From Candidatus Aminicenantota bacterium (GTDB lineage: Bacteria; Acidobacteriota; Aminicenantia; Aminicenantales; Aminicenantaceae): a stretch of 50,626 bases of DNA. The stretch spans positions 3,844,352 through 3,894,977 of the forward strand of contig CP070750.1 in NCBI GenBank assembly GCA_020348385.1, given 5' to 3'. The translations under genes were made by a program, and so were the position numbers. This document shows positions 26,576 through 36,657 of the stretch, piece by piece. The notes under the pieces were generated by a model, which did not search any database, was not told the DNA's origin, and saw only the letters and a program-made list of their open reading frames with translations. The first letter of the stretch is position 1. Every line of letters starts with the position of its first letter.

Positions 26576-27742
26576 ATGAGGAAAACAACAAGTTGCTTAT
26601 TTCTTGTAGTTCTATTATTAAACGGAGGGATTCTCGCTCAAGAGGAAGATTTAGCGGTAAAGGGAATTATCCCTTTTGAACTTAAAGAACACCTTATTAT
26701 TATCAAAGGAAAGATTAATGGCTCCCAGAATCACTATAACTTTCTTCTTGACACCGGAGGTTTGACTTTCATCGATAAAGAAGTCGCTAAGGAATTAGGC
26801 CTCAAAACGAGAGGAAATATGGCGAAAATGGATACGCTGAAGATGAGAGAGGTTTCTATTCACAACATCTTTGCCTTTACTACTTTCAATTTAGAGCCGC
26901 ATAAGAAGTACGGTATCCTCCTCCATGGAATTATTGGTTCGAATCTTTTGGAAAGATTTGAAGTCACTCTCGATTACCGAAATCAAAGAATGATAATCTC
27001 ACCTGACAAAGAGGTCACCAGGGAGAACGTCAAGAGTTATCGATGCAGATTCACTAACCATCGCATCAACAATGCGCCCATGATAGAGTGCACGATCAAT
27101 GGTAATGTCTCTGTGAAGGCAATGGTCGACACTGGTCAGCCTTATTCGATCGTGTTTCCTCCCGAATATCTTGATAAACTGAACGCCGGAAACAACCCAT
27201 CTATTGTGAAATCGAAGGGAGTTATGATCAAATGGCCGGACACAAAAACAATCGATTCCTACCTCGGAAGGCTTGATCAGTTTGAGCAGGGAAACCTGAA
27301 GATAAATAATCTGATGTGTTGTTTCGCCGAACTCCCCCCTCTTCTCTCTGTCCCTTTGCTCGGAAGAGATTATTTAGGTCAGTTTTTGATAACAATCGAC
27401 TACCCCAACGATGAGATTCTTTTTGTGCCTTACGAAGATGCCCTATTTGTCGAAAACATGTTTTCTTTTGGTGTGAATCTCAGCAGAGGTGAAAGCAACA
27501 CAATAGTCGTTGAAGGACTTTGGACAGGAGGTCCAGCGGATAGAGAAGGTATCGAGGTGGGAGATGAGATCGTCGAATGCAACTCAACATCTCTCATTGG
27601 GGATGATATATTTGAATTGAGGCAATTTCTTGAGAAGGAAAGTGTGAAAGATATCAAGCTTGTCGTAAAAAACAAAGAAGGTCAACACGAAATAAGCTTA
27701 CAAAAAGAACTGTTACTAGATACGAGGAATCTCCGTCGATAA
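26576..27742 (+). CDS. Secreted retropepsin-like aspartyl protease with PDZ domain
   Basis: 388 aa, ATG behind AAGGAAGG. Signal peptide about 1-21 (GGILAQ). Two aspartyl-protease half-sites: FLLDTGGLTFIDKEVAKELG (D-T-G) and KAMVDTGQPYSIVF (D-T-G), as in bacterial retropepsin-fold proteins where both lobes are in one chain. A flap-like block HGIIGSNLLERFEVTLDY and LLGRDYLGQFLITIDY repeat in each lobe. A PDZ domain closes the protein (GLWTGGPADREGIEVGDEIV). It probably cleaves envelope peptides. Single gene between the receptor and PadR module 2. Confidence 0.85.
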   Translation: MRKTTSCLFLVVLLLNGGILAQEEDLAVKGIIPFELKEHLIIIKGKINGSQNHYNFLLDTGGLTFIDKEVAKELGLKTRGNMAKMDTLKMREVSIHNIFAFTTFNLEPHKKYGILLHGIIGSNLLERFEVTLDYRNQRMIISPDKEVTRENVKSYRCRFTNHRINNAPMIECTINGNVSVKAMVDTGQPYSIVFPPEYLDKLNAGNNPSIVKSKGVMIKWPDTKTIDSYLGRLDQFEQGNLKINNLMCCFAELPPLLSVPLLGRDYLGQFLITIDYPNDEILFVPYEDALFVENMFSFGVNLSRGESNTIVVEGLWTGGPADREGIEVGDEIVECNSTSLIGDDIFELRQFLEKESVKDIKLVVKNKEGQHEISLQKELLLDTRNLRR

Positions 27743-27787
27743 GGGAAGCGGGATCTACGATTATTTTTCGAAAATGTAGGTCATTAT

Positions 27788-27846
27788 ATTTGTTTTACTT
27801 TTTTCCAAAAAATCCTTGACTTTTGTGTTTATTTGTTTTACTTTTT
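27788..27846 (+). promoter_or_regulatory. Promoter with 16-bp direct repeat (PadR module 2)
   Basis: The 16-mer ATTTGTTTTACTTTTT occurs at 27788-27803 and again at 27831-27846. Between them TTGACT (27816-27821) is followed after 17 nt by TACTTT (27839-27844) inside the second copy. A protein bound to both copies would block the promoter. The local PadR is the natural candidate, although PadR sites are usually inverted repeats. Confidence 0.45.
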
Positions 27847-27874
27847 ACTATGAAATAGGATTTTGGAGCGTATC

Positions 27875-28195
27875 ATGAAAACGATTTCAAGAAGAGAAGA
27901 ACAAATTCTCATCGCCATCTGGAATCTCAAGGAATCCGCTTACCTCCTAGCCATAAAAAACCATTTATCAAAAATCATGGAGACAGACTGGTCAGTCGGG
28001 GCCATACACAAACCCTTGATGAAACTGGAAAAGGAAGGACTTGTCGAATCCTACCTGGGAGAAGCAACGGCTAAAAGGGGCGGAAGAAGTAAAAAGATCT
28101 ACCAGGTTTCAAAATTGGGTCTTGACGCCCTCAAAACGATCAAAAAGGAGCATGACGTCCTTTGGGCCAAATTCCCTGCAATAAAAAAAGTATAA
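27875..28195 (+). CDS. PadR-family transcriptional regulator (module 2)
   Basis: 106 aa from ATG 27875 (GGAG 7 nt upstream; TTG 27863 rejected). Winged helix: EQILIAIWNLKESAYLLAIK, WSVGAIHKPLMKLEKEGLVE (recognition helix), RGGRSKKIYQVSKLGLDALK (wing). It resembles modules 1 and 3 in length and order. It is 8 nt upstream of its permease, so probably a local repressor. Confidence 0.92.
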   Translation: MKTISRREEQILIAIWNLKESAYLLAIKNHLSKIMETDWSVGAIHKPLMKLEKEGLVESYLGEATAKRGGRSKKIYQVSKLGLDALKTIKKEHDVLWAKFPAIKKV

Positions 28196-28203
28196 AACAA
28201 AAA

Positions 28204-30816
28204 ATGGAACAGAATAAAGACGCACCTCCCAAACTCGGCGAGAAATTGCTTAAGTTTTTTCTCCCGAAGGGGGAAAGCGAATCTGTCGCTGGCGATTATG
28301 AAGAGCTGTACACAGAAATCTCCCAAACTCGAGGGAAATCCAGGGCATATGTTTGGTATTGGGGCCAGATCATAAAATCGATCTGGACAGGCATCACAGT
28401 TTATGTTTGGTGGAGTTTTACCATGTTAAAAAGTTATCTGAAGGTCGCGTTGAGAAATCTCAAAAGACATAAAATTTATGCGCTCATCAATATTTCGGGG
28501 CTTGCCATCGGCATGGCTTGTTGTGTCCTCATCCTTTTGTGGATCAATGATGAGATCCGGTATGACCGTTTTCATAAACAAAATAAAAACTTATATCGGG
28601 TTCTGAATGACTTGAATTATGGCCCTTATGCGCAACTCACAGACGGCACAGCCTATCCACTGGGTCCTGCCATAAAAGAAGAAATACCTGAAGTCGAAGA
28701 GATCGTCCGCCTCCTGCCGACAAGAAAAATATTGGTTGCTTACGGAGAGAAAAGGTTTTACGAAGAAAATTTCATTTTTGCAGATCCTTCTCTTTTTACC
28801 ATTTTCACATTTCCTTTTATTCAAGGAGATCCCCAAACTGCCCTATCCTCTCCCTCCTCGATCGTGATCACACAAGACATGGCCTTAAAATATTTCGGCA
28901 GCAAGGATCCCATAGGAAAAACATTACAGACGCAAAATCAGAATGACTATATCGTGACAGGTGTCCTCGACAGTATCCCTAAAAACTCCCGTCTTCAGTT
29001 CGGTTTTGTCGGATCTATCGAGCGTGCGGTGGCCATGGGAGCCCGCACCCACTGGTCAGGTTGGCTGTACGACACCTACGTCTTGCTCCAACCAAACACA
29101 TCATTCGAGGAAGTGAATGCGAAACTAGAAGCATGGATCGAAACCAAAGGAATTGAAGAATCCCGCTATTACCTCCAGCCTCTCGTAGACGCACACATGT
29201 ACGGCTTGCAGGGAGAGGGCGCCATTCGCCCGTTGTCTTTGTTTTCGACCCTGGCGCTACTGATCTTGATGATCGCCTGCATCAATTACATGAACTTGGC
29301 TACGGCCCGAGGCGGGACACGGGCCAAAGAAATCGGACTGCGTAAAGTCGTGGGAGCGAAGAAAAACAACATCTTGAGGCAGTTCTTGAGTGAATCCGTT
29401 TTATTTGCGTTATTTGCGCTGCTGGTATCCATTATACTCGTTGCCTTGTTTCTCCCGGTTTTTAACCAAATATCAGGCAAAGAACTGGGCATGAATTTGG
29501 TACAAAATAAATTCCTTTTTCTCGCTATTCTAGGCATTATCCTTTTGACCGGGATTCTCGCCGGAAGTTATCCAGCCTTTTTCCTCTCCTCTTTTCAGCC
29601 GGATCGGATACTAAAAGGAACATTAACCACCAAGAAAATAGGAATGAGCACCGCATCCATTCGAAAAGGTCTTGTCGTTTGTCAATTCATCCTGACTATT
29701 GTGCTCTTAATCAGCACAACGACCGTGTACCGACAGATGAGCTTTATCAAGAACCGGGGATTGGGTTTCGAAAAAAATCATTTGATCTATACACAACTCC
29801 GAAGTGAAGGCAATCTATGGGAGCGGTATGATGCCAAAAAAACATGGACAAAATATGACACGCTAAAAAACGAACTGTCACAAAATCCAAACGTCCTGGA
29901 CGTTTCCTCGGCTACCTGTCTTCCCTTTGGTTCGATGGGGAAAGAATTTGGGCAGTTGGATTGGGACGGGAAAGATCCAGAGTATCAGGTGACGATGAAT
30001 CACATGGCTGTCGATCCTAATTTTATTAAAACATTTCAGCTTAAAATGATCGAGGGCCGATTTTTATCAGAAGAATTCCCCTCCGATTCCCAAAATTTCG
30101 TCCTGAATGACGCCGCGATCAAGGCCACCGGTTTGGAATCCCCTGTGGGAAAAAGATTTCGGTTGTTGGATAAAACAGGAATTATCGCCGGGGTGATAAA
30201 AGATTTTCATTTCGCTCCGCTTCACGAAGAAATAGAGCCCCTGGTGTTTCACATGATGCCCTATCAGTACTGGATGTACAGAAATTATGTTTTTGTACGA
30301 ATAAGTGCGGACAATATCTCGCGAACCATCGCCTCTATTGAAAACATGTGGGATAAAGCCATCCCTGAGTATCCTTTTGAATTCCATTTCTTGGACGATA
30401 CCATCGATGCAAGGTACAGGAAAGAACAGCGTCTGGAAACGATCCTTAGGATCTTCACGTTCCTGGCGATTTCCATTTCCTGCTTCGGGTTATTCGGATT
30501 GATAGCCTTTACGGCCGAACAGAGAACCAAAGAAATAGGAATCCGCAAAGTGCTGGGAGCATCCGTGGGCAATGTTGTCAGGCTGTTGTCCAAGGAATTC
30601 ATTATATTGGTCATTTTGGCCAATATCATAGCCTGGCCGGTGGCATACTTTTGGATGGCAAAATGGCTTAAAAATTTCGCCTACCGCACAGAGATCGGTT
30701 TGGGGACCTTTTTATTCTCAGGATTTGCAGCGTTGGTTATCGCTATTCTTACCGTTTGCTTCCAGTCCATAAAGGCAGCACTGGCCAATCCTGTCGATTC
30801 TCTTCGCTATGAGTAA
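28204..30816 (+). CDS. FtsX/MacB-type ABC transporter permease (module 2)
   Basis: 870 aa from ATG 28204, 8 nt after the PadR stop; the frame extends into the PadR gene but a coupled start here is more natural. An N-terminal prefix of about 78 residues contains GEKLLKFFLPKGESESVAGD and one helix. MLKSYLKVALRNLKRH then starts the double MacB-PCD/FtsX core, with EIGLRKVVGAKKNNIL and EIGIRKVLGASVGNVV at the ends of the two halves and ANPVDSLRYE as C-terminus. No ATPase gene is adjacent. The S41-like protease gene overlaps its last 8 nt. Confidence 0.9.
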   Translation: MEQNKDAPPKLGEKLLKFFLPKGESESVAGDYEELYTEISQTRGKSRAYVWYWGQIIKSIWTGITVYVWWSFTMLKSYLKVALRNLKRHKIYALINISGLAIGMACCVLILLWINDEIRYDRFHKQNKNLYRVLNDLNYGPYAQLTDGTAYPLGPAIKEEIPEVEEIVRLLPTRKILVAYGEKRFYEENFIFADPSLFTIFTFPFIQGDPQTALSSPSSIVITQDMALKYFGSKDPIGKTLQTQNQNDYIVTGVLDSIPKNSRLQFGFVGSIERAVAMGARTHWSGWLYDTYVLLQPNTSFEEVNAKLEAWIETKGIEESRYYLQPLVDAHMYGLQGEGAIRPLSLFSTLALLILMIACINYMNLATARGGTRAKEIGLRKVVGAKKNNILRQFLSESVLFALFALLVSIILVALFLPVFNQISGKELGMNLVQNKFLFLAILGIILLTGILAGSYPAFFLSSFQPDRILKGTLTTKKIGMSTASIRKGLVVCQFILTIVLLISTTTVYRQMSFIKNRGLGFEKNHLIYTQLRSEGNLWERYDAKKTWTKYDTLKNELSQNPNVLDVSSATCLPFGSMGKEFGQLDWDGKDPEYQVTMNHMAVDPNFIKTFQLKMIEGRFLSEEFPSDSQNFVLNDAAIKATGLESPVGKRFRLLDKTGIIAGVIKDFHFAPLHEEIEPLVFHMMPYQYWMYRNYVFVRISADNISRTIASIENMWDKAIPEYPFEFHFLDDTIDARYRKEQRLETILRIFTFLAISISCFGLFGLIAFTAEQRTKEIGIRKVLGASVGNVVRLLSKEFIILVILANIIAWPVAYFWMAKWLKNFAYRTEIGLGTFLFSGFAALVIAILTVCFQSIKAALANPVDSLRYE

Positions 30817-32324
30817 AAAAAAGTACTTCCTATCAGCCATAATAATATCTTTATTTTTGTTCAATATCACACACGCGCAGAACAGTTTAAAACTCACAAA
30901 ACAGCAATGGCTTGAAGATCTTCATTATGCAGCGAAAACACTCATCGATAAACATCCGGATATTTTTTATCGGATAAGTGAAGATGATTTTAAGCGGACT
31001 ATTGTAAGAGCTGAACAAAAGATTAAGCGGAGCCAAGCTGACGAAGAATGTCTCATTGCGATTCGTCAGGTTGTTGCTTCTATACGCGATGGACACACAA
31101 GACTTGGGGCTAATAACCTGCCGGGCTTCCGCGATATCTATCCAGTTCGGTTGTATGAATTTTCCGACGGTATATTTATTACAGGCATTGCAGAAAAATA
31201 TAAAAAGTATGTTGGTGCCAAAGTCATAAAAATAGGGCTGTTTTCTGCGGAAGAGGCTTTTAACAGAGCCGGCACGCTTGCATTCGCCGATAATGAATTT
31301 TCAAAGAAAAATCAGGTGCCGCTGATTGTTATCGCTTGCAAACTTGCATATGGCCTCGGCATTACCGAAACGACAGATAAATTGTCGCTCGTTGTTGAAA
31401 CGACAAAAGGATCGCATGATGAGATCATCTTACTTTCTGTAACCCCGCCGAAGGCAAACAACATGCTCCGTGGGCTGGATTCAGGTCCTGACGGAATTCC
31501 ATTTGCATCCGCTTTTTACTGGCACAGAAAAGGAACTCCCTTTATATATGAAACACCTCGATGGAAATCACAATTACTGGTTTGAACACGATAAAGAGCA
31601 CAAGGCCATATATATGCAATTCAACTTGGTCATACATCAACAGGATGAAAGTTTCGATGCGTTTTACACAAGAATGTTTAAATATATCGATAACAATGCC
31701 AAAAGTATCGATAAATTCATTCTGGACTTACGCTTCAACAGCGGCGGCAACGGTCTGATGGTTCTGCCCTTCATGAATGAGATTATCAAACGAGACAAGA
31801 TTAACCGACTCGGGCATCTCTACACTTTGATCGGGCGAAGATCATTCAGTGCCGCTGTATTGCTTGTCGCTGAAATGATGCTTCACACAAAAACACTGCT
31901 TGTCGGTGAACCGGCAGGAGCCGCTCAAAATATGTTCAGCGATATCGTGAACAGCGGCTCACTGCCAAATTGCGGCGCAACTCTTTTTATATCGTCGGAA
32001 TATTTCAACATAACATGGCCTGCGAATAAAAACTATATCATTCCTCCCCATTTTCCGGCACCGTTTTCATCCTCGGATTTTTTCTCGGGGAAAGACCCGG
32101 CGCTCGAGGCCATATTTACAGACAAAGTAAAAGCTGTGGAAATGGTGCTTCATGAAGATGGGCCAGAGGCGGCACTGAATTTTTTCAATGAAATAAACTA
32201 TAATTGGGGTGCACACACAGACGAATGGAGCGTTACGCCATTCACCTTTCCGATCAGCGCGAAATATAATGGCGAGTACGAGGTTGTGGTTGAAATGATG
32301 AAACGGCTTCAAGACAAGAAGTGA
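30809..32324 (+). pseudogene. S41-like secreted protease, split by one frameshift
   Basis: Begins ATG 30809, overlapping the permease stop by 8 nt. Signal peptide (ends THAQ), then an N-terminal domain with AIRQVVASIRDGHTRLGANN. The genomic frame ends at 31585, but after KGTP the sense continues in the next frame as LYMKHLDGNHNYWFEH, DLRFNSGGNG and IGRRSFSAAVLLVAEM to 32324. One extra base near CCCTTT (31538-31543) separates the halves; joined, they give about 504 aa. DLRFNSGGNG and the serine in RRSFSAAV fit the C-terminal-processing-peptidase fold, but the usual lysine four residues after the serine is not evident. Either a fresh pseudogene or a sequence error. Confidence 0.65.
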
Positions 32325-32367
32325 ATCCGATCCATTCTAAAATTGAATTTTAACAGAGGAGGGAACC

Positions 32368-33279
32368 ATGAAATTTAAGGCGATTTATGCAGGAATTTTA
32401 CTCTCTGTTATTATAATACTGGCTGGACATGCTCAACAGGATGATTCCCTTGTTATCAAAGGCCCCTATCTAGGCCAGAAACTGCCCGGGCTGAGCCCGG
32501 AGATTTTTGCTCTGGGGATCGTCTCGACGGCACGAGGAGAATTCAATGCAGCATTCTCCCCTGATGGGAAGGAATTCTACTTTTCCGTGAATGAATCAGG
32601 CGGGCGCGAGACCATGAAGTGCATGATACAGGAGAAAAATCGATGGACACCTCCCCAGCCAGCCACGTTCGTGAGCCCTCAAAATGACTGCGATCCAATT
32701 TTCTCTTTTGATGGCCGCAGGCTGTATTTCATATCCACGAGGCCTAAAAAGGATAGACCCAGGTCGCGGGATTGGGACATTTGGTACGTGGAAAGGACAG
32801 GCAAGGGATGGTCTGACCCCATAAACGTCGGCCCTCCCGTGAATTCCGATGTAGATGAATATTATGTTTCACTCACAAAGGATGGAACAATCTACTTTGC
32901 CTCTAACCGAGCCGGAGGTTTGGGTTCTTTCGATATTTACAGATCACGGTTTGTGGAAGGTCATTATGCGAAGCCAGAAAATCTGGGGGCCGCGATAAAC
33001 ACGAAGCACTTGGAACATGATCCGTTTATCGCTCCTGATGAAAGCTATCTTTTGTTTACTTCTGTGGACAGGCCCGGGGGATTCGGCACGGGAGACCTGT
33101 ACATCAGCTCCCGCAGGAGAGATGGCACCTGGACAGAGGCCAAAAATTTAGGAAAAACCTTCAACACGAATGGTTATGATTTTTGCCCGATCGTTTCTCC
33201 CGACGGCAAATATTTTTTCTTTACCAGAAAAGGAGATATCTACTGGGTTCGCGTCGAAGCCATAAAAAAACTACTTTGA
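32368..33279 (+). CDS. Secreted PD40/WD40-like beta-propeller protein
   Basis: 303 aa, ATG behind AGGAGGGA. Signal peptide about 1-22 (LAGHAQ). Repeated TolB/PD40 blades with the F-S-P-D-G or S-x-D-G core: FNAAFSPDGKEFYFSVNESG, PIFSFDGRRLYFISTR, YVSLTKDGTIYFASNRAGG, HDPFIAPDESYLLFTSVDRP, CPIVSPDGKYFFFTRKGDIY. Such proteins are periplasmic or surface scaffolds. Its final 9 nt overlap the convergent amidohydrolase. Confidence 0.85.
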   Translation: MKFKAIYAGILLSVIIILAGHAQQDDSLVIKGPYLGQKLPGLSPEIFALGIVSTARGEFNAAFSPDGKEFYFSVNESGGRETMKCMIQEKNRWTPPQPATFVSPQNDCDPIFSFDGRRLYFISTRPKKDRPRSRDWDIWYVERTGKGWSDPINVGPPVNSDVDEYYVSLTKDGTIYFASNRAGGLGSFDIYRSRFVEGHYAKPENLGAAINTKHLEHDPFIAPDESYLLFTSVDRPGGFGTGDLYISSRRRDGTWTEAKNLGKTFNTNGYDFCPIVSPDGKYFFFTRKGDIYWVRVEAIKKLL

Positions 33280-35004
33280 CCGCATCGAACCATCGAACTT
33301 GATCTTGCCGCCGATGATGGTGTAGACGACCTCTGTGCTCAATATCTCGTCCTCAGGTATGGTCATGATATCCTTGGAAAGGACGGTGATGTCGGCCAGT
33401 TTACCCGATGTTAAAGTCCCTTTGATGCCTTCTTCGAAGGCAGCATAAGCAGGATTGATGGTGTAGGATTCCAGCGCCTGTTGGCGGGTCATTCGTTGTT
33501 CTGGAAAAAAGACAGCGCCATCGGCTGTTTTTCGTGTAACAGAACAATAAAAATTGACAATGGGATCGATGTCTTCTACAGGAGGATCGGTCCCGTTGAT
33601 AACGACTGCACCCGATTGGAATAGCGTTTGATAGAGGTATCCCCTTTCTCGTGTTCTTCCCTCACCCAGACGCTTCACGACCCAGGGCCCATCGGATGTG
33701 GCAAACACCCCCCTTACCGAAGCGATCACGCCCAGTTGTTTAAACCGAGGAAGGTCATCGGGATGAATCACCTGGCAGTGTTCGATGCGCCAGCGAAGGT
33801 CCTTTTTGTCTGGATTCTTGGCGAACTGATCTTCGTATATGTCCAGAAGTTCCCGGCATGCCCGGTCTCCGATCCCCTGGATCTCCATCTGGTAATCATG
33901 CTGGATGGCCAGTTCGGCAGAACGTTGGATATCTTCGATTGGAGTCACATTAAACCCTGTGCTTTCTGGTTTATCGCTGTAGGGTTCCAAAAGCCAGCCG
34001 CCGTGGGTGCCCAAAGCCCCATCCAACACTTTTTCGCCGATGGCACGTACCGTGAGATAGCCATCCCCGTATCCGACCATCCGGTACATGGCCATTTTCT
34101 CCTCAAGGATCCTGGCCGGTTCCTGTATGGCAACGCACAGACGAACAGGTAAGTTTCCCTCCTCGGCCATTCTTTTGAGCAGATCGATGGTTTCGAATGA
34201 TTCTCCCATATCATGAAAGGTCGTGATGCCATTGGCAATGGCCTCCTCGGCGGCAAGCCTGACATGATCCCGCAGCTCCGCCTCGATCTCATCCATAGAA
34301 CGCCTGGCTTTGTATCGGGCTAAAGCTTCCCGTGCCCCATCTTGGGCCGTCTCCCGGAGCATTCCTGTGGGATTACCCTCTTTATCTCTAACGATCTCTC
34401 CTCCGATAGGATCGAGTGTATTCGGATAATACCCGGCCATGTCCAGCGCTCTTGCGTTGACGAATGCTCCATGACCGCTGACATGGATGAGGAGCACAGG
34501 ATTATCGGGGCTGATTTCACTCAAATTGTGATGAATAGGAAGCCCCTCAATGTTGGGATTGGGCGGACTGATCCACTTATCCTGGTGCCATCCCCTCCCG
34601 ACTATCCATTCTCCCGGTTTTGCCTTTTGGACCTCTTTTTCCACCATACCCACGATCTCTTGCCACGTTTGAGCATGCCGCAGGTCGATTCCCATCAGCG
34701 ATTCCCCCAGACTCATATAATGGCCATGCCCGTCTATTAAGCCGGGAATGACCAACATACCATTCAGATCGATGACAGAGGTGTCGTTGCCCACGTAGGA
34801 TTGGATATCCTGATCGCTTCCTATCGCCAAAATAGTCTCCCCTTTTGCGGCTAATGCTTCCACCTCAGGATTTTCTGCGTCCAAGGTGAGGATTTTCCCG
34901 TGAAGAAGAACAAGGTCCGCTGATTTATGGCCCGGCTCTTTTTTGCATGCACCCATCACCACCAAGAAACAGAGCAATGCTATACTCGCAAAATTCATCT
35001 TCAT
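33271..35004 (-). CDS. YtcJ-like amidohydrolase lipoprotein
   Basis: 577 aa, ATG 35004 with AGGAG 7 nt upstream. Lipoprotein signal peptide with lipobox VMGAC, so it is membrane-anchored. The remainder is an amidohydrolase_3/YtcJ-type enzyme: VIPGLIDGHGHYMSLGESLM (HxH metal site), VLLIHVSGHGAFVN, ITTFHDMGES, WRIEHCQVIHPDDL (metal His), then INGTDPPVEDIDP (catalytic Asp). Family members hydrolyse N-acyl or formyl amides; the substrate is not predictable. Convergent with the PD40 gene. Confidence 0.88.
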   Translation of the reverse strand: MKMNFASIALLCFLVVMGACKKEPGHKSADLVLLHGKILTLDAENPEVEALAAKGETILAIGSDQDIQSYVGNDTSVIDLNGMLVIPGLIDGHGHYMSLGESLMGIDLRHAQTWQEIVGMVEKEVQKAKPGEWIVGRGWHQDKWISPPNPNIEGLPIHHNLSEISPDNPVLLIHVSGHGAFVNARALDMAGYYPNTLDPIGGEIVRDKEGNPTGMLRETAQDGAREALARYKARRSMDEIEAELRDHVRLAAEEAIANGITTFHDMGESFETIDLLKRMAEEGNLPVRLCVAIQEPARILEEKMAMYRMVGYGDGYLTVRAIGEKVLDGALGTHGGWLLEPYSDKPESTGFNVTPIEDIQRSAELAIQHDYQMEIQGIGDRACRELLDIYEDQFAKNPDKKDLRWRIEHCQVIHPDDLPRFKQLGVIASVRGVFATSDGPWVVKRLGEGRTRERGYLYQTLFQSGAVVINGTDPPVEDIDPIVNFYCSVTRKTADGAVFFPEQRMTRQQALESYTINPAYAAFEEGIKGTLTSGKLADITVLSKDIMTIPEDEILSTEVVYTIIGGKIKFDGSMRSK

Positions 35005-35018
35005 CTTTATTCTCCTAA

Positions 35019-35096
35019 TCGGGGACAGGATACCTTTTAACCTAATTCAAAATGAACCTTCACATATAAGTGAAAAGATATCCAGGTACCGAATTA
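35019..35096. repeat. REP/BIME-like palindromic repeat, copy 2
   Basis: Shares GGATACCT (35028-35035), ACCTAATTCA (35040-35049) and CAGGTACCGAATTA (35083-35096) with the copy at 26362-26424, in the same order but with an 18-nt longer spacer. It fills the gap between the two minus-strand hydrolase genes. Its last bases supply the stop codon (35096-35094) of the aminopeptidase gene. Confidence 0.65.
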
Positions 35097-36473
35097 ATAA
35101 ATTTTAGCTCTTTTGAGGATTTGGACGATGCCGCGTTTTTTCATATGGGCTTCGATTTCTTTTACTGTACGCGGAATTCCCGCCGTCAGGTTCTCACATC
35201 CGTCTTCGGTAATCAAAATAGTGTCTTCCACCCTCACACCCAGATTTTCATCGGGAAACACGCACAAGGGTTCGTTGGCGAAAACCATACCCGGTTTGAG
35301 CTCGCTCGGGCCTCCACCGACATCATGAACAGCCATCCCGACATAATGGCCAAAGCTACCGCGCATACGCTGGAAAGAATCCTTGGACAGGTCATGCCCC
35401 TGTTTTTCCAAAATCTCCTGCACCTCCAACCGACACTGCTCTCGCGTCAACCCAGGCCGATAAACCTGCATGCATGCTTCATGAACAGCATTGCAAGCCT
35501 CATACACCTCCTTTTGCCTCGGTGAGAATTTGCCGTTCACAGGATAGGAAACCGTGATGTCGATGTCGTAATACCCCAGATCAGGGCCGACATCGATAAC
35601 TAGGAAATCGCCATCTGCGAGCAACCTATCATGCTCGTAATAATGCAGATATGGGTGATTCTCTCCGGAACAAATTATCATGTAATAGGCCAGGTCCTGG
35701 GCTCCTTCCTTTTTGACCATGTATTCGTATAATGCGGCCAATTCATATTCGTACATCCCGGGCCGCGTGGTTTTGATCACCGCGTTGTGGGCTTTCACCG
35801 CGATCTTCGCAGCTTTGCGTAAAACTTCGATCTCAGCTGGGGATTTGATAATGCGCAGATCCCAGATCATCTGCGAACAGTCACGCACCTCCACCTGAGA
35901 AAATCGATCTTGGACAAGTTTAACGAACTGCTGTTCCCGAGTAGGCCGACCATCCCATTCGTCATTAACCATGTTGCGCTGGAGTGTGCGGAGCTTTTCT
36001 CGAGTGCACTCCCGCATGAGCTCCTCCGGATTGAATGACGTGTAAAACACGCAAGAACCTTCAGCAAGCCCCTCGAGATAGCCTGAAAAATTATCCTTTG
36101 GATAAATCTTATCGATCCCAGTGACTTCACTTGGCTTTTGGACATAGTCTAGGCTGATTCCATGGTTTCGGGCTCCCCTTTCAGAAAGGGTATAAAATAG
36201 GATGCTTTCCTCATGAATGCCGTCTATGATGAGGATGGCATCGGGAACCTCAACTCCAGTAAAATACATAAAGTCGTTGTTCTGGTAATATTCGTTATAG
36301 TCCACTCGCGATTTGGCTCCGAGAAAAATCGCCACGCCATCGGGAATTTTTTTCATCATCCTTGCCCGCCGGGCTGCATATTCCTGTGGGGTGAAGATTG
36401 AAGCAAAAAGGGACGACCCAACCAACAGAATGCCAAACGCTATTCCTGATAAAATTAGAAATCGCTTGATCAT
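35094..36473 (-). CDS. pepP: Exported Xaa-Pro aminopeptidase (M24B)
   Basis: 459 aa from ATG 36473 (AAGGAGG just upstream; GTG 36479 rejected). A signal peptide (about 1-25) is unusual because PepP is normally cytosolic. The N-terminal aminopeptidase-P domain runs to about residue 190; the pita-bread catalytic domain shows all metal ligands: VIDVGPDLGYYDIDIT (two Asp), HYVGMAVHDVGG (His), MVFANEPLC (Glu) and VRVEDTILITEDG (Glu). It removes N-terminal residues ahead of proline. It is transcribed towards the YtcJ-like lipoprotein gene, with a REP element between. Confidence 0.92.
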   Translation of the reverse strand: MIKRFLILSGIAFGILLVGSSLFASIFTPQEYAARRARMMKKIPDGVAIFLGAKSRVDYNEYYQNNDFMYFTGVEVPDAILIIDGIHEESILFYTLSERGARNHGISLDYVQKPSEVTGIDKIYPKDNFSGYLEGLAEGSCVFYTSFNPEELMRECTREKLRTLQRNMVNDEWDGRPTREQQFVKLVQDRFSQVEVRDCSQMIWDLRIIKSPAEIEVLRKAAKIAVKAHNAVIKTTRPGMYEYELAALYEYMVKKEGAQDLAYYMIICSGENHPYLHYYEHDRLLADGDFLVIDVGPDLGYYDIDITVSYPVNGKFSPRQKEVYEACNAVHEACMQVYRPGLTREQCRLEVQEILEKQGHDLSKDSFQRMRGSFGHYVGMAVHDVGGGPSELKPGMVFANEPLCVFPDENLGVRVEDTILITEDGCENLTAGIPRTVKEIEAHMKKRGIVQILKRAKIY

Positions 36474-36657
36474 CGCCACCTCCTTCCTGATTCCATATCA
36501 TGCCGATATAAAGAAAGCAAGCAAAACAAAAAACACAAAAATCGTCATGTTTTATAAATCCAGGTTTAAATTCGGCCTATTTTTTGCTAAAATATCCAAT
36601 CTCTGCATGAAACGGACCAAAGATCCTGGATTATTTACGAGACAAGATTGCTGCAGC

